A model generated the notes under the pieces. The model was given only the letters and a program-made list of their open reading frames with translations, did not search any database and had not been told where the DNA came from. From NCBI RefSeq assembly GCF_026342435.1, contig NZ_JAPEMT010000001.1, positions 558,001 to 622,000 of the forward strand: a stretch of DNA of 64,000 nucleotides, written 5' to 3'. Positions within the stretch are counted from its first letter, which is position 1. The number at the start of each line of letters is the position of its first letter. Below, piece after piece: positions 40,612 to 50,316 of the stretch. Source of the DNA: Streptomyces sp. NBC_00237 (lineage in GTDB: Bacteria > Actinomycetota > Actinomycetes > Streptomycetales > Streptomycetaceae). A program made the translations under genes and the position numbers.

Positions 40612-40733
40612 GGTCACTCCTCGGTCAGGGCTGGGGCCGAACCCCGTGGGGGTCTCGTCGACGTGCACCACGGTGCCGCAGTGCGGGAGCACGGTCGATG
40701 ACGTCGGAGGTAATGGAGGCAGGGGCGCGGCAC

Positions 40734-41165
40734 TCATGCCGTCGCGTGCGCGGCACCCGTGCTGCTGCGTGCCCGACCCGGCGCGCGGGTCTCGCGCAGG
40801 AGCAGCAGGCCGAGTATCACCATCAGCGTCGCGGTGAGGCCGTGGATGAGGAGCGCGGCGGCCACGGAGCCGTTGTGCGCCAGCACGTTGGCCATGTCGC
40901 CGTACGGGACGACGGCCTCCACCAGCAGCGCCCAGCCCATCGCCCGGCGGTGGCCCGTCACCAGCAGGATGCCCACGGTCAGGGCCATGACGACGTCGCG
41001 GATCCCCTTGACGACCAGGAAACCGTCGCCGTCGCCGGACGGCCAGCTCGGCAGGCCGAAGCCGGGTGCCATGGTCTCCGGGCTCAGGACGTACCCCGAG
41101 CCGAACCAGAGGACGAAGAGCAGCAGGACGGCGACCAGAGCGGTGTTGATCTTCTTCAGCAGCAT
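40734..41165 (-). CDS. DUF4267 small membrane protein
   Basis: A 143-residue protein with four hydrophobic segments (ALVAVLLLFVLWFGSGYVL; KGIRDVVMALTVGILLVTGH; AMGWALLVEAVVPYGDMAN; HGLTATLMVILGLLLL), matching DUF4267. Function unknown. It lies between the DUF1772 and SnoaL-like genes, suggesting a co-regulated set. Confidence 0.82.
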   Translation of the reverse strand: MLLKKINTALVAVLLLFVLWFGSGYVLSPETMAPGFGLPSWPSGDGDGFLVVKGIRDVVMALTVGILLVTGHRRAMGWALLVEAVVPYGDMANVLAHNGSVAAALLIHGLTATLMVILGLLLLRETRAPGRARSSTGAAHATA

Positions 41166-41171
41166 CGTTCT

Positions 41172-41238
41172 TCTCCTTGCGAGTCTTCTTGCGAGTCTTC
41201 GTGGGTGTCTTCGTAGGTGTCTTCGTCGGCTTCGTGAG
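41172..41238. repeat. Tandem 12-bp repeat GTCTTCGTNGGT
   Basis: Five imperfect copies of a GAGTCTTCGTGGGT-like unit lie between the DUF1772 and DUF4267 genes. No gene crosses them. Confidence 0.75.
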
Positions 41239-41246
41239 CCCCGGGC

Positions 41247-41693
41247 TCAGACGAGGGCGACGACGAGCAGGGTGAAGGCGGCGATGATCACGGCGACGCG
41301 GACGTAGTGGAAGCGGTCCCAGCGGTTCATCTGCTGCTTCCAGTCGGCCGGACGGTTCTCCGGGGTCCACGTCTTGCCCCGGTTGTTGATCGGGACCAGC
41401 AGCAGGATCGACATGACCACGCTGAGGATCAGCAGTCCGCCGGCGGTGACGACCAGCCCGGTGCCCTGCTGGCCCCACGCGGCGACGGCCCAGATCGCGG
41501 CGAGCACGAGCGAGCCGATGTACCAGAACGGCATCAGGGCTCCGAGCATCCGGCCGCCGTGGGCGCGGCCGAGTTGGCCGCTGTCCTCGGGGAGCGCGTC
41601 GAGTATCCGGTTGATGACGAAGGCGACGGAGACCTCCACCCCCACCATCAGTCCGACGAGCACGGTGGTGACGACCTGAAGTGCGTCCAGCAT
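41247..41693 (-). CDS. DUF1772 small membrane protein
   Basis: A 148-residue four-helix membrane protein (TTVLVGLMVGVEVSVAFVIN at the start; WDRFHYVRVAVIIAAFTLLV at the end, the DUF1772 signature). It starts divergently from the TetR gene, with repeated palindromes between, so it is very probably the TetR-controlled target. Confidence 0.85.
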   Translation of the reverse strand: MLDALQVVTTVLVGLMVGVEVSVAFVINRILDALPEDSGQLGRAHGGRMLGALMPFWYIGSLVLAAIWAVAAWGQQGTGLVVTAGGLLILSVVMSILLLVPINNRGKTWTPENRPADWKQQMNRWDRFHYVRVAVIIAAFTLLVVALV

Positions 41694-41711
41694 GGTGACC
41701 CCTTCACGGAT

Positions 41712-41775
41712 CTAGCGTTGCTAGGTGATGTGGCAACGCTAGCTCTACTGCCGCTCGCTTGTCTAGCGATGCTAG
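41712..41775. promoter_or_regulatory. TetR operator cluster
   Basis: CTAGCGTTGCTAG (41712-41724) and CTAGCGATGCTAG (41763-41775) are near-identical palindromes, and GCAACGCTAGC (41733-41743) adds a third half-overlapping inverted copy. They fill the divergent promoter region between the DUF1772 and tetR genes, suggesting that TetR represses both directions. Confidence 0.75.
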
Positions 41776-41785
41776 GATTCCTTTC

Positions 41786-42364
41786 ATGTCAGTTAAAGAA
41801 CGCAAGGAGCGTGAACGGTCGGAGCGGGAACGCCTCATCGTGGCGACGGCCCGTGAACTCGCCGAGCAACAGGGCTGGGACGCGGTCACCACCCGCCGTC
41901 TCGCCGAGCGCATCGAGTACAGCCAACCCGTTCTCTACAGCCACTTCCGGGGCAAGCGCGAGATCATCGGCGCGGTCGCCCTCGAAGGCGCCACCGAGAT
42001 GGCCGCAGCGATCAGGGCCGCGACCTCCGCCGCGCACGGCCCGCGCGAGCGGGTCGCCGCCCTCGCCCGCGCCTATCTCGACTTCGCCGCCCGCAACCCG
42101 GCGGTCTACGACGCCCTGTTTCAGCTCGACGGCGGCCTGGCGTACGCCCGCGAGGACACCCCGGCCCCCCTCAAGGACGCCTTCGCCGCCCTGCTGGAAA
42201 CCCTCGGCGAGGTCGCGGGGGACGGCGTCCACCCGGGCCTGTTCACCGAGACCTTCTGGGCCGCCCTGCACGGCCTCGCCACCCTGGCCCGCGCGGGACG
42301 GCTGCCCCCGGAACTCGCCGACCAGAGGCTCGAACTCCTGGTGGACCGGCTCCCCGTGGTCTGA
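41786..42364 (+). CDS. TetR-family repressor
   Basis: A 192-residue regulator with an N-terminal helix-turn-helix (VTTRRLAERIEYSQPVLYSH, followed by FRGKREIIGAVALEG) and the WHG-type C-terminal domain (ETFWAALHGLATLARAG). It starts at ATG 41786, 10 bp after the last operator palindrome. The ligand is unknown. It probably controls the three small genes on the other strand and itself. Confidence 0.9.
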   Translation: MSVKERKERERSERERLIVATARELAEQQGWDAVTTRRLAERIEYSQPVLYSHFRGKREIIGAVALEGATEMAAAIRAATSAAHGPRERVAALARAYLDFAARNPAVYDALFQLDGGLAYAREDTPAPLKDAFAALLETLGEVAGDGVHPGLFTETFWAALHGLATLARAGRLPPELADQRLELLVDRLPVV

Positions 42365-42378
42365 CCTAGGGGACGGTC

Positions 42379-43881
42379 TTACGGAACCTCGCTCGGCGGC
42401 GGAGTCGGTGCGCCCGGGAGGCGCACGACCGCCTCCGTGCCCGGGCCCCCGTCCGCCGGGGCGCGCAGTGCGACCTCGCCGCCCGCCTCGCGGACGGCGC
42501 GCGCCACGATCGAGAGGCCGAGGCCCGAGCCGGGCAGGGCGCGGGCCGAAGGCGAGCGCCAGAAGCGCTCGAAGACGTGCGGGAGGTCGGCGGGCGGGAT
42601 CCCCGGGCCGTGGTCCCGGACGGTCAGTTCGCCGAGGTGGAGGCGGACGGCGATCGTGCCGGAGGGGGGGCTGAACTTCACGGCGTTGTCGAGGATGTTC
42701 ACCAACGCCCGTTCCAGCGCGGCCGGTTCCGTGCGTACGTACCAGGGGGCCAGGGAGACGTCGAAGGTCAGCTCCGGGCCGCGCAACCGGGTCCGTTCCA
42801 GGGCGGTGCGGGTCAGGTCGTGCAGGCCGACGACCTTCGGCGCGGCATGGCCGGGGGCCGTCTCGGGACGGGCCAGTTCCTGCAAGTCCGTGATGAGGGA
42901 GGCCAGTTCGGTCATCTGGGCCTTGACCGAGGCGAGGAGGGCCTTGCGGTCGTCCGGGGGGAGCGGGCGGCCGGTGTCCTCGCTGCGGGAGAGGAGTTCG
43001 ATGTTGGTGCGGAGGGAAGTGAGGGGGGTGCGGAGTTCGTGGCCCGCGTCGGCGATCAGCTGTGACTGGAGGTCGCGGGAGGAGGCGAGGGCTGCGGTCA
43101 TCGCGTTGAAGGAGGCCGAGAGACGGGCGATCTCGTCGTCGCCCTCGACGGGGATGCGCAGGCTCAAGTCCTCGGTCCGGGCGACGTGTTCGACCGCGCC
43201 GGTGAGGCGGTCGACCGGGCGCAGGCCGCTGCGGGCGACCCAGAGACCGGCCGCGCCCGCGAGGAGCACACCGACTCCGGCGACGACGAGGAGGATGAGC
43301 GCCAGGTCGTCGAGGGGGTCGTTGACCTCGCTGAGCGGGCGGGACACCGAGACGGCGAGCTGGAGGTGGGGGTAGCTCTTGAGCTGGTAGGTGTAGACGC
43401 GGTACTTCTCGCCGGTCGAGGCGGGCGCGTCGTGCGAGGACTCGGTGGCCTGTCCGGCGGCCACGGCGAAGTCCTCGGGGCCGACGGCGACGGACTGCCG
43501 CCCGTAGATCACGCACTGCTCGCCGGTCTTGGTGACGACCTGGACGGTGGTCCGGTCGACTCCGCTCGTCGCGTCCCGCTTGGGGAGCTGCCGCAGGCAC
43601 CGCGCCTGTCCGGCCTCCGCGTCGATCTCGATCTGCCGGACGACGTCGCCGTCGTTCAGGCGGCTGCTGCTCAGCGCCTTGTCCAGAGAATTCACCAGGG
43701 CTTCGCGGGTCACGAACCAGCAGGTCACGGACGCTGCGGCGACGGCGAGGGCCACGGCGGTGGCGACCAGGAGGGCGAGGCGCGAGCGCAGGGGCAGTCG
43801 GCGGTACCAGCGGACGGGGCCGGTGCGGCGGGAGGGGGCGTCCGGGGGAGCGGGGGCGTCCGGGGGGACAGGGGTGTTCAC
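42379..43881 (-). CDS. Sensor histidine kinase, MprB-like
   Basis: A 500-residue membrane kinase starting at GTG 43881 (GTGA overlap with the response regulator). Two membrane helices (~32-58 and ~195-218) bracket an extracytoplasmic sensor with Cys94 and Cys118; HAMP, then the phospho-acceptor His in [17 protein letters not shown] and ATPase boxes [16 protein letters not shown] and GSGLGLSIV follow. With the regulator and the HtrA-like protease next door it forms an envelope-stress set, as in MprAB/PepD of mycobacteria. Confidence 0.92.
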   Translation of the reverse strand: MNTPVPPDAPAPPDAPSRRTGPVRWYRRLPLRSRLALLVATAVALAVAAASVTCWFVTREALVNSLDKALSSSRLNDGDVVRQIEIDAEAGQARCLRQLPKRDATSGVDRTTVQVVTKTGEQCVIYGRQSVAVGPEDFAVAAGQATESSHDAPASTGEKYRVYTYQLKSYPHLQLAVSVSRPLSEVNDPLDDLALILLVVAGVGVLLAGAAGLWVARSGLRPVDRLTGAVEHVARTEDLSLRIPVEGDDEIARLSASFNAMTAALASSRDLQSQLIADAGHELRTPLTSLRTNIELLSRSEDTGRPLPPDDRKALLASVKAQMTELASLITDLQELARPETAPGHAAPKVVGLHDLTRTALERTRLRGPELTFDVSLAPWYVRTEPAALERALVNILDNAVKFSPPSGTIAVRLHLGELTVRDHGPGIPPADLPHVFERFWRSPSARALPGSGLGLSIVARAVREAGGEVALRAPADGGPGTEAVVRLPGAPTPPPSEVP

Positions 43882-44618
43882 TCGCCGCCCCGTAGTACGT
43901 AGCCCACGCCCCGGACGGTGTGCACGAGGCGGGGTTCGCCGCCCGCCTCGGTCTTGCGGCGCAAGTACATGACGTACACGTCGAGGGAGTTCGACGAGGG
44001 CTCGAAGTCGAAGCCCCAGACGGACTTGAGGATCTGCTCCCGGGTGAGGACCTGGCGGGGGTGTGCGAGGAACATCTCCAGCAGGGTGAACTCGGTGCGG
44101 GTCAGCTCGACCTGCCGCTCGCCGCGCGTCACCTCGCGCGTGACCATGTCCATCCGCAGGTCCTCGAAGGAGAGGACGTCGTCGGGGGTCTCGGGCAGGC
44201 CCGCCTGGGCGGCGTAGGAGCTGCGGCGGAGCAACGCCCGTACGCGCGCGAAGAGTTCGTCCAGCTCGAAGGGCTTGACGAGGTAGTCGTCGGCGCCCGC
44301 GTCCAGCCCGGACACCCGGTCGCCGACCGTGTCGCGGGCGGTCAGCATGAGGATGGGCGTGGTGTCACCGGCGTGGCGCAGTCGGCGGGCCGCCGTCAGG
44401 CCGTCCATCCGGGGCATCTGGATGTCGAGGACGATCAGGTCGGGCGCGTACGCCGCCGTCTTCGTCAGCGCCTCCATCCCGTCGACGGCGACCTCGGTCC
44501 CGTACCCCTCGAAGGCCAGACTGCGCTGGAGCGCCTCACGGACGGCGGGCTCGTCGTCGACGATGAGGATGCGCTCGGCGGACGACTGTCCTTCGGGGGC
44601 AGTGGCTGCGGGGGTCAT
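43878..44618 (-). CDS. Response regulator, OmpR family, MprA-like
   Basis: A 246-residue regulator. Receiver motifs are [14 protein letters not shown], the phospho-Asp in [13 protein letters not shown] and Lys in [15 protein letters not shown]. The winged helix includes [20 protein letters not shown] and ends [15 protein letters not shown] 44618 lies 69 bp after the protease stop on the same strand, so all three genes may be cotranscribed. Confidence 0.93.
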   Translation of the reverse strand: MTPAATAPEGQSSAERILIVDDEPAVREALQRSLAFEGYGTEVAVDGMEALTKTAAYAPDLIVLDIQMPRMDGLTAARRLRHAGDTTPILMLTARDTVGDRVSGLDAGADDYLVKPFELDELFARVRALLRRSSYAAQAGLPETPDDVLSFEDLRMDMVTREVTRGERQVELTRTEFTLLEMFLAHPRQVLTREQILKSVWGFDFEPSSNSLDVYVMYLRRKTEAGGEPRLVHTVRGVGYVLRGGE

Positions 44619-44687
44619 GTCGCTTCTGTCCTGCTCTTCTCCGGTACGGGGCGGGGGCGTCACCCAGCTTTGCACGCCGGACAGGCG

Positions 44688-45752
44688 CTACACGCCGAGG
44701 CCGCCGATGAGGCCGCCGCCGCGCTGCTCCTGCTGTTGCGGGGCGTCCTGCTGTCCGCCGGACCCGCCCTTGCGGAGGCCGTCCAGGTCGGCCTTGACGG
44801 TGTCGACGGGGATCGCGAAGCCGAGGCCGACGCTGCCCGAAGCGCTCTGCCCGCCCGAACTCGGGGCGTACATCGCGGAGTTGATGCCGATGATCTCGCC
44901 GCGCATGTTGATGAGGGCGCCGCCGGAGTTGCCGGGGTTGAGGGAGGCGTCCGTCTGGATGGCCTTGTAGGTGGTCTTGGACTGGCCGGTGTCGCCGTTG
45001 AACTGCTCGCCGCCGAACTCGAAGGGCCAGCCGCCGCCACCGCCGCGCTGCTGCTGGCGGGGCTCGTCCTTCGACACCGTGACGTCCCGGTCGAGTGCGG
45101 AGACGATGCCGCTCGTGACGGTGCCGGAGAGGCCCTCGGGGGAGCCGATCGCCACGACCTCGTCGCCGACCTTGACGTCCTTGCTGCTGCCGAGCTTGGC
45201 GGTGGGGAGCTTGGGCGCGCCCTGGACCTTGAGCAGGGCGAGGTCCTTGTCGGGATCCGTGCCGACGACCTTGGCGGTGTACGACCTGCCGGTCGACAGG
45301 GTCACCTTGACGGTGTCGGCTCCGGCGACGACGTGGTTGTTCGTCACGACCTCGCCGTCGGCGGTGATGATGACGCCGGAACCGGTGGAGGCACCGGCGG
45401 AGGACTGGGCGCTGATCTCGACGATGGCGGGGCCGACGGCCTGGGCGACGCCGGAGACGGTGCCCATGCTGGACTGCGAGACGTTGCTGCCGGGGGCTCC
45501 CGCGCTGTTGACGCCGGTGGTGTCGTCGCCCGCGTACTTCTGCGTGAGGTACGCGGCTCCTCCGCCGAAGGTGGCGGCGACGACCGCGACGGCGGCGAGC
45601 AGGGCGACGGGCCGACCGGCGCGGCGGCGTTGCGCGGTGGGGGCGTGGGCCGGAGGCGGGGGGAACCCGGCGTACTGGGCGTACGGGGTCTGCGACTGGC
45701 TGGGCTCGGGCTGCTCGCCGCTGGGGCGGGGGGTCTCGGTCGTCATGCTCAT
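44688..45752 (-). CDS. HtrA/DegP-like trypsin-fold serine protease without PDZ domain
   Basis: A 354-residue membrane-anchored protease. A Pro/Gln-rich cytoplasmic head (~45 residues) and one helix (PVALLAAVAVVAATFGGGAA) lead to the protease domain with His in VVTNNHVV, Asp in TDPDKDLALLKV and Ser in NPGNSGGAL. The protein ends about 35 residues after the protease core in a Gly/Gln-rich tail; the usual C-terminal PDZ domain is absent. It probably degrades misfolded exported proteins under control of the adjacent two-component system. Confidence 0.9.
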   Translation of the reverse strand: MSMTTETPRPSGEQPEPSQSQTPYAQYAGFPPPPAHAPTAQRRRAGRPVALLAAVAVVAATFGGGAAYLTQKYAGDDTTGVNSAGAPGSNVSQSSMGTVSGVAQAVGPAIVEISAQSSAGASTGSGVIITADGEVVTNNHVVAGADTVKVTLSTGRSYTAKVVGTDPDKDLALLKVQGAPKLPTAKLGSSKDVKVGDEVVAIGSPEGLSGTVTSGIVSALDRDVTVSKDEPRQQQRGGGGGWPFEFGGEQFNGDTGQSKTTYKAIQTDASLNPGNSGGALINMRGEIIGINSAMYAPSSGGQSASGSVGLGFAIPVDTVKADLDGLRKGGSGGQQDAPQQQEQRGGGLIGGLGV

Positions 45753-45830
45753 GAGCTTGGGCTCGCAGTATGAGAACCGTCTGAGGGGCGCTTAAGAAGC
45801 CCGGCAGATTCCCGTATGCCCGATGTAAGG

Positions 45831-45903
45831 AATCAGCCCGTCCGGCGTTCGAGGACGCGCGGGCGCAGCCCGTGCAGGGGGCGAGGGGCGTAGCCCCCGG
45901 TAG
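45831..45903. repeat. Streptomyces intergenic repeat (CAGCCCGTCCGGCG type)
   Basis: AATCAGCCCGTCCGGCGTTC, a GCGGGCGCAGCCCGT hairpin and GGGGGCGAGGGGCGTAGCCCCC-like stem; the start and end motifs are familiar from many Streptomyces intergenic regions. It lies downstream of the LacI gene and may terminate it. Confidence 0.6.
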
Positions 45904-45940
45904 TGGCGTCGGCCCCGCCGCAGGCGAACCCCGGCACCGG

Positions 45941-46963
45941 CTACCCGCAGCCGCAGGAGCGGCGGACGATCAGGGCCGAGGGGAACTGCTTCACGCGTTC
46001 GCGGCGCGAGCCCGCCACCCGGAGGCCGTCGTCCAGGACCAGGTCCACCGCCGCGCGGGCCATCGCGGGCCGGTCCGAGGAGATCGTCGTGAGGGGCGGG
46101 TCCGTCAACGCCGCCTCCTTGACGTCGTCGAAGCCCGCCACCGCCAGCTCCCCCGGCACGTCGATGCGGAGTTCGCGAGCGGCCCGCAGCACGCCGATGG
46201 CCTGGTCGTCCGTGGAGCAGAAGATCGCGGGGGGCCGGTCGGGTCCGGAGAGGAGGCCGAGCGCCACCTCGTACGCGGCGTACCGGTCGTACGGGGCCTG
46301 GAAGAGGCGGCCCTCGGTCGAGCGCCCCGACTCGTGCATCGCCCGCCGCCAGCCCTCGACGTGGTCGGCGACCGGGTCGCCCACGGAGGGGGTGGACTCG
46401 ACGCCGCCGAAGCAGACGACGTACTCGTGACCGTGTTCCAGGAGATGCCGCGTGGCGAGCTGCGCGCCGCCCACGTCGTCCGTGACGACGGCGACGTCGT
46501 CGATCGCCTCCGGGCGTTCGTGGAGGAGCACCACCCGGGCGTCCCACGCGTCGATCTCCGCCGCCGCGCTCTCGCTCATGCCCTGGCTGACGAGGATGAG
46601 GCCGGAGACGCGCATGCCCAGGAAGGCACGCAGGTAATGGATCTCGCGTTCGTTGCGGTAGTCGGAGTTGCCGACGAGGACCATCTTTCCGCGCTCGGCG
46701 GCGGCCTGTTCGACGGCGTGCGTCATCTCGGCGAAGAACGGCTGCCGGGCGTCCGGCACGATCATTCCTATGAGGTCCGTACGGCGTGAGGCCATCGCCT
46801 GCGCGACCCGGTCGGGGCGGTAGCCCAGATCCTTGATCGCGGCGAGGACACGCTCGCGCGTGGCCGGGGCGACCGGCCGGGGTCCGTTGTTGATGACGTA
46901 ACTGACGACCGCGGTCGAAGTCCCCGCCAGTCGTGCCACATCGTCCCGCGTCACCTTGGCCAC
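45941..46963 (-). CDS. LacI-family transcriptional regulator
   Basis: A 340-residue repressor starting at GTG 46963: helix-turn-helix [20 protein letters not shown] with hinge [15 protein letters not shown], then a periplasmic-binding-type sugar domain ([59 protein letters not shown]). It ends in the tail RRSCGCG. The effector is unknown. Confidence 0.9.
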   Translation of the reverse strand: MAKVTRDDVARLAGTSTAVVSYVINNGPRPVAPATRERVLAAIKDLGYRPDRVAQAMASRRTDLIGMIVPDARQPFFAEMTHAVEQAAAERGKMVLVGNSDYRNEREIHYLRAFLGMRVSGLILVSQGMSESAAAEIDAWDARVVLLHERPEAIDDVAVVTDDVGGAQLATRHLLEHGHEYVVCFGGVESTPSVGDPVADHVEGWRRAMHESGRSTEGRLFQAPYDRYAAYEVALGLLSGPDRPPAIFCSTDDQAIGVLRAARELRIDVPGELAVAGFDDVKEAALTDPPLTTISSDRPAMARAAVDLVLDDGLRVAGSRRERVKQFPSALIVRRSCGCG

Positions 46964-47067
46964 GCGCGGAAGTCTACGCGGAGAGACAAGGGCACAGGCC
47001 GGTCGTCCCAAGGAACGGCCGACTTACTCCGGTACGGGCGATTCCGCCGGTCGGGCGACAACCACCG

Positions 47068-47195
47068 AGCCGTTCCGCACGCCCCGAGCGGACCTGTTCC
47101 GCACGCCCTGAGCAGACCCGCCCCGCCCGCCCCGAGCGGACCCGCCCCGCACGTCCGGAACGGACCCGCCCCACACCCTCTACGCCGACCCGCCC
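47068..47195. repeat. Degenerate ~24-bp tandem repeat between lacI and glnR
   Basis: Four to five imperfect copies of a CCCCGAGCGGACCCGCCCCGCACG-type unit, written here by its halves CCCCGAGCGGAC and CCGCCCCGCACG. It overlaps the last codons of glnR. Confidence 0.65.
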
Positions 47196-47962
47196 CGCTC
47201 GACCGAAGCCGATGCCCGAGCGCGGGCCTTCTCCGCCTCTCGGCTGCCCTGCTGCTTCTCGGGCGAGGGCTTCGGCTCCGCCTTCTCCGCCTTCTCCGGC
47301 ACGACGAAGCGGTAGCCGACGTTGCGGACGGTCCCGATCAGGGACTCGTTCTCGACGCCGAGTTTCGCGCGCAGCCTCCGGACGTGGACGTCGACCGTGC
47401 GCGTCCCGCCGAAGTAGTCGTAGCCCCACACCTCCTGGAGGAGCTGTGCCCGCGTGAAGACCCGGCCGGGGTGCTGCGCCAGGTACTTCAGCAGCTCGAA
47501 CTCCTTGAAGGTCAGGTCCAGCACCCGCCCCTTGAGCTTCGCGCTGTACGTCGCCTCGTCCACCGACAGGTCACCGTTGCGGATCTCCGTGGGGATGTCG
47601 TCGACGGCCAGGTGCTGGCGGCCCATGGCCAGGCGCAACCGCGCCTCGACCTCCGCCGGACCCGCCGTGTCGAGCAGTACGTCGTCGATGCCCCAGTCGG
47701 CGGTGACGGCGGCCAGACCGCCCTCGGTGACGACCAGTATCAGCGGGCAGCCGGGGCCGGTGGAGCGCAGCAGCTGGCACAGCGACCGGACCTGCGGGAG
47801 GTCGCGGCGGCCGTCGATCAGGATGGTGTCGGCGCCCGGGGTGTCCACGAGCGCCGGGCCCTCGGCGGGGGCCACCCGCACGCTGTGCAGCAACAGGCCG
47901 AGCGCGGGGAGCACCTCCGTCGACGGCTGGAGGGCATTGGTGAGGAGCAGCAGAGAGCTCAT
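47180..47962 (-). CDS. glnR: Global nitrogen regulator GlnR (orphan OmpR-type)
   Basis: A 260-residue regulator that activates ammonium transport and assimilation genes under nitrogen limitation. The N terminus [20 protein letters not shown] and wing [20 protein letters not shown] with [13 protein letters not shown] match Streptomyces GlnR as I remember it. The receiver domain keeps an Asp in ILIDGRRD but lacks the usual acidic pocket, consistent with an orphan that works without a kinase. The tail after the winged helix ([16 protein letters not shown]) is variable. Confidence 0.92.
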   Translation of the reverse strand: MSSLLLLTNALQPSTEVLPALGLLLHSVRVAPAEGPALVDTPGADTILIDGRRDLPQVRSLCQLLRSTGPGCPLILVVTEGGLAAVTADWGIDDVLLDTAGPAEVEARLRLAMGRQHLAVDDIPTEIRNGDLSVDEATYSAKLKGRVLDLTFKEFELLKYLAQHPGRVFTRAQLLQEVWGYDYFGGTRTVDVHVRRLRAKLGVENESLIGTVRNVGYRFVVPEKAEKAEPKPSPEKQQGSREAEKARARASASVERGGSA

Positions 47963-48039
47963 CGCGCCCCACCTGCTCGCCGGATCTTCGTCTTCGGTTG
48001 GTGCACGGTTCGCTCGCCCATAACGTCGGTTCCTCCTCG

Positions 48040-48088
48040 GTCCCTGCGGAGGGGGTCCCCCCTGCTCCCTGTGGAGCTTGGGGGCGTT
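48040..48088. repeat. Palindromic repeat, diverged copy, upstream of glnR
   Basis: GGAGGGGGTCCCCCCTGCTC and then CCTGTGGAGCTTGGGGGCG; a diverged relative of the repeat family at 15551-15728 and 53064. It lies in the 626-bp gap 47963-48588, which also holds a stem AGGACCCGGGGGCA/TGCCCGAGTCCT near 48213-48243 and one possible small gene. Confidence 0.55.
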
Positions 48089-48355
48089 TACGGCACTGCT
48101 TCGTACTGCGTTCTAGGCTGCCGCCCCCCGCGCCCAGGGGTCCGACGTGCCCGATTTCCTGCTCTCTTGCCCTGTTCTTTCCGAGGTTTTTAGGTCTTCC
48201 GGAAAGCACAAAAGGACCCGGGGGCAACGCTGCCCGAGTCCTCTGCCCAGCAGAATAGCCCACCGGAAAGGCACGCTCCCTGTTCCCTTGATCACTCCCA
48301 AGACCCGGCGCACCACGCTCCGTACGGCGAGGTCCTGGACCTGGGCAGCTCGGTG

Positions 48356-48517
48356 GTGCTCCGGCACGGCGCGCTGTACGGACCTTCGTACGCATCGGTG
48401 CAAAGGGGGCGCACGGAAGCGCACCCCCGCGCGAGCGCCGACGCGATGGTGGCGGCCGGCGCCCCCGGCCCGCCGGTTCTACCGGGGTGCGGCGGATGGC
48501 CCATGATGGGCAGCTGA
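48356..48517 (+). CDS. Possible small protein upstream of the MoaD-like gene
   Basis: A frame with strong G/C third-position bias runs open from at least 48230 to TGA 48517 (DPAHHAPYGEVLDLGSSVVL, then RHGALYGPSYASVQRGR). The only normal in-frame starts are GTG 48353 and 48356, which would leave about 53 residues and cut the best-looking part. The protein or its true start is uncertain; I recognise no family. Confidence 0.33.
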   Translation: MLRHGALYGPSYASVQRGRTEAHPRASADAMVAAGAPGPPVLPGCGGWPMMGS

Positions 48518-48588
48518 CGAGCCGGTACGGCTGACGGGCCCGCGGAACTCCCGGGGCGCGTCGGCCGTCGCGCGAGAGGAGTGCCGCT

Positions 48589-48843
48589 GTGGCAGCGGGA
48601 ACCATCCGCTTTTGGGCGGCGGCCAAGGCCGCTGCGGGCACCGCCGAGGAGCCGTACGCGGCGGACACCCTCGCCGAGGCGCTGGACGCGGTCCGCGAAC
48701 GGCACCCCGGGGAGCTGACGCGAGTCCTCCAGCGGTGCTCGTTCCTGATCGACGGCGACCCCGTCGGCACTCGTGACCACGGGACGGTACGGCTGGCCGA
48801 CGGCGGCACGGTCGAGGTGCTCCCGCCGTTCGCAGGAGGGTGA
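48589..48843 (+). CDS. MoaD/ThiS-family ubiquitin-like sulfur carrier
   Basis: An 84-residue beta-grasp protein starting at GTG 48589 with GAGAGGAG seven bases before. It ends in the diagnostic PPFAGG, whose terminal Gly-Gly is adenylated and thiocarboxylated by an E1-like enzyme. Middle segment: TLAEALDAVRERHPGELTRV. It could serve molybdopterin or another sulfur-transfer route; the sulfurtransferase 2.6 kb downstream is a possible donor. Confidence 0.87.
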   Translation: MAAGTIRFWAAAKAAAGTAEEPYAADTLAEALDAVRERHPGELTRVLQRCSFLIDGDPVGTRDHGTVRLADGGTVEVLPPFAGG

Positions 48844-48853
48844 ACCCCAGACC

Positions 48854-50209
48854 ATGAGCAACCACAGCAACGAGCAGTACCCGTACCCGCAGAACCAGCA
48901 GAACCAGCAGTACGGACAGCAGCCGCCGCCGCAGGGCGAGTACGGCCAGGACGCGTACGGGACCGGGCAGCAGCCCCCCTCCCCGTACGGCTCCTCGTAC
49001 GGCGACCAGGCATATCCGGACCCCCAGGCCCAGGCGCAGCAGCCGTACCAGCCGCCCCAGGGCCCGGCCCCGGCGGCGCAGGACCCGTACTCCACGCAGA
49101 CCTGGCAGGGCCAGACCTGGGACACCCAGTACCAGCCGGTCCAGCCGGTCCAGCCGCAGAACGCGGCGGCGGACACGGCCTACCTCCCGCCGCAGAACGC
49201 CTCCGGCCCCTCCTACGGCCAGAACCCCTCGTACGACCAGAGCCCCTCGTACGGCCAGAACCCCTCCTACGGCTCGTACGGCAGCCAGCCCACCGGCAGC
49301 CAGCCCCTCCCGCCCGAGGTCCCGGCCCAGCAGCCCGAGCCGCCCCGGCCCGCCACGGGCACCCAGGGAACCGGGCAGGCCCACGCCCCGTACGACATCC
49401 CCCCGGCTCCGGCCCCCGCCTACAGCTCCCCCGCGACCCGCGGCAACGCCAGGATCACGGACGCCCAGCGGGCCCGCGCCGAAGGGCGGTCGCCGATCAT
49501 AGAGCCCGGCACGAAGCCCGCCCTGATCACGGCGGTGCTGGCCGCGCTGCTCGCCGGGGCGGCGGTCTTCGGGCAGTTCGCGCTGGTGGTCCCCGTCGTG
49601 CTGCTCCAGGCGGTCACGGCGGCGGGCTGGTTCCGGCTGAACGGCATGTGGCCCGCCCGGCAGGGCATCGCGCTCGCCTTCCTCGGCGGTGTGGTCGCGG
49701 ACGTCGCGATCCTGGCCGTCGAGGGGCTGCACGCGCCCGCCGCGATCCTGGGCACGCTCGGGATCTGGGTCCTGCTCACGGTCGTACTGCACCTGCGCAA
49801 CGGGATGCCCGCCGACGAACGGATGTACGCCCTGACGGCCGGGGTCACGACGGCCGCCCTCACCGTCGTCGCCGCCGGACACCTGGCGGCGAGCCCCCAG
49901 GCCATGACGGTCGGCGGGATCGCGGTCGCCGTCGCGGTCGTCGCCCGCGCGCTGCCGCTGCCGACGATCGCCTCGGTGGCCGTGGCGCTGCTGGCCGCCG
50001 CGGGCTCCGGCATCGCGGTCGGCGGGGTGAACGGGATCGGCTCGGGCGGGGCGCTGATCGGGCTCGGGGCGGGAGTGTGCGCGCTGGTCGGGCTGCGGGT
50101 GGCGAGTTACGACTACCCGTCGAAGTTCGTGCACATGACGGCCGGCGTCGCGCTCCCGCTGACGGCCGCCGCCCCGGCGGTCTACCTGCTGGGCCGGGCC
50201 TTCGCCTGA
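48854..50209 (+). CDS. Membrane protein with Tyr/Gln/Pro-rich repeat head
   Basis: A 451-residue protein. The first ~210 residues are disordered and repetitive (PSYGQNPSYDQSPSYGQNPS and similar YGQ/PYG units). About nine membrane helices follow (starting LITAVLAALLAGAAVFGQFA). Such heads occur in many actinobacterial membrane proteins and may phase-separate or bind partners. No enzymatic motif is visible. It follows the MoaD-like gene by 10 bp and may be cotranscribed. Confidence 0.8.
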   Translation: MSNHSNEQYPYPQNQQNQQYGQQPPPQGEYGQDAYGTGQQPPSPYGSSYGDQAYPDPQAQAQQPYQPPQGPAPAAQDPYSTQTWQGQTWDTQYQPVQPVQPQNAAADTAYLPPQNASGPSYGQNPSYDQSPSYGQNPSYGSYGSQPTGSQPLPPEVPAQQPEPPRPATGTQGTGQAHAPYDIPPAPAPAYSSPATRGNARITDAQRARAEGRSPIIEPGTKPALITAVLAALLAGAAVFGQFALVVPVVLLQAVTAAGWFRLNGMWPARQGIALAFLGGVVADVAILAVEGLHAPAAILGTLGIWVLLTVVLHLRNGMPADERMYALTAGVTTAALTVVAAGHLAASPQAMTVGGIAVAVAVVARALPLPTIASVAVALLAAAGSGIAVGGVNGIGSGGALIGLGAGVCALVGLRVASYDYPSKFVHMTAGVALPLTAAAPAVYLLGRAFA

Positions 50210-50316
50210 CCGGGCGGACGACCGCGCACGTGGTGACACAGTGAAGGGTGTGAACCCCACCGGTTAGGCTCACCGTCAGTACGGGGCCGACGAATGCGGG
50301 TGGGGGAACACCAGTC

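Noticed and set aside
48213..48243. Hairpin AGGACCCGGGGGCA/TGCCCGAGTCCT as a terminator
   Set aside because: The arms need a two-base bulge and no gene on either strand clearly ends nearby, so I did not call it.
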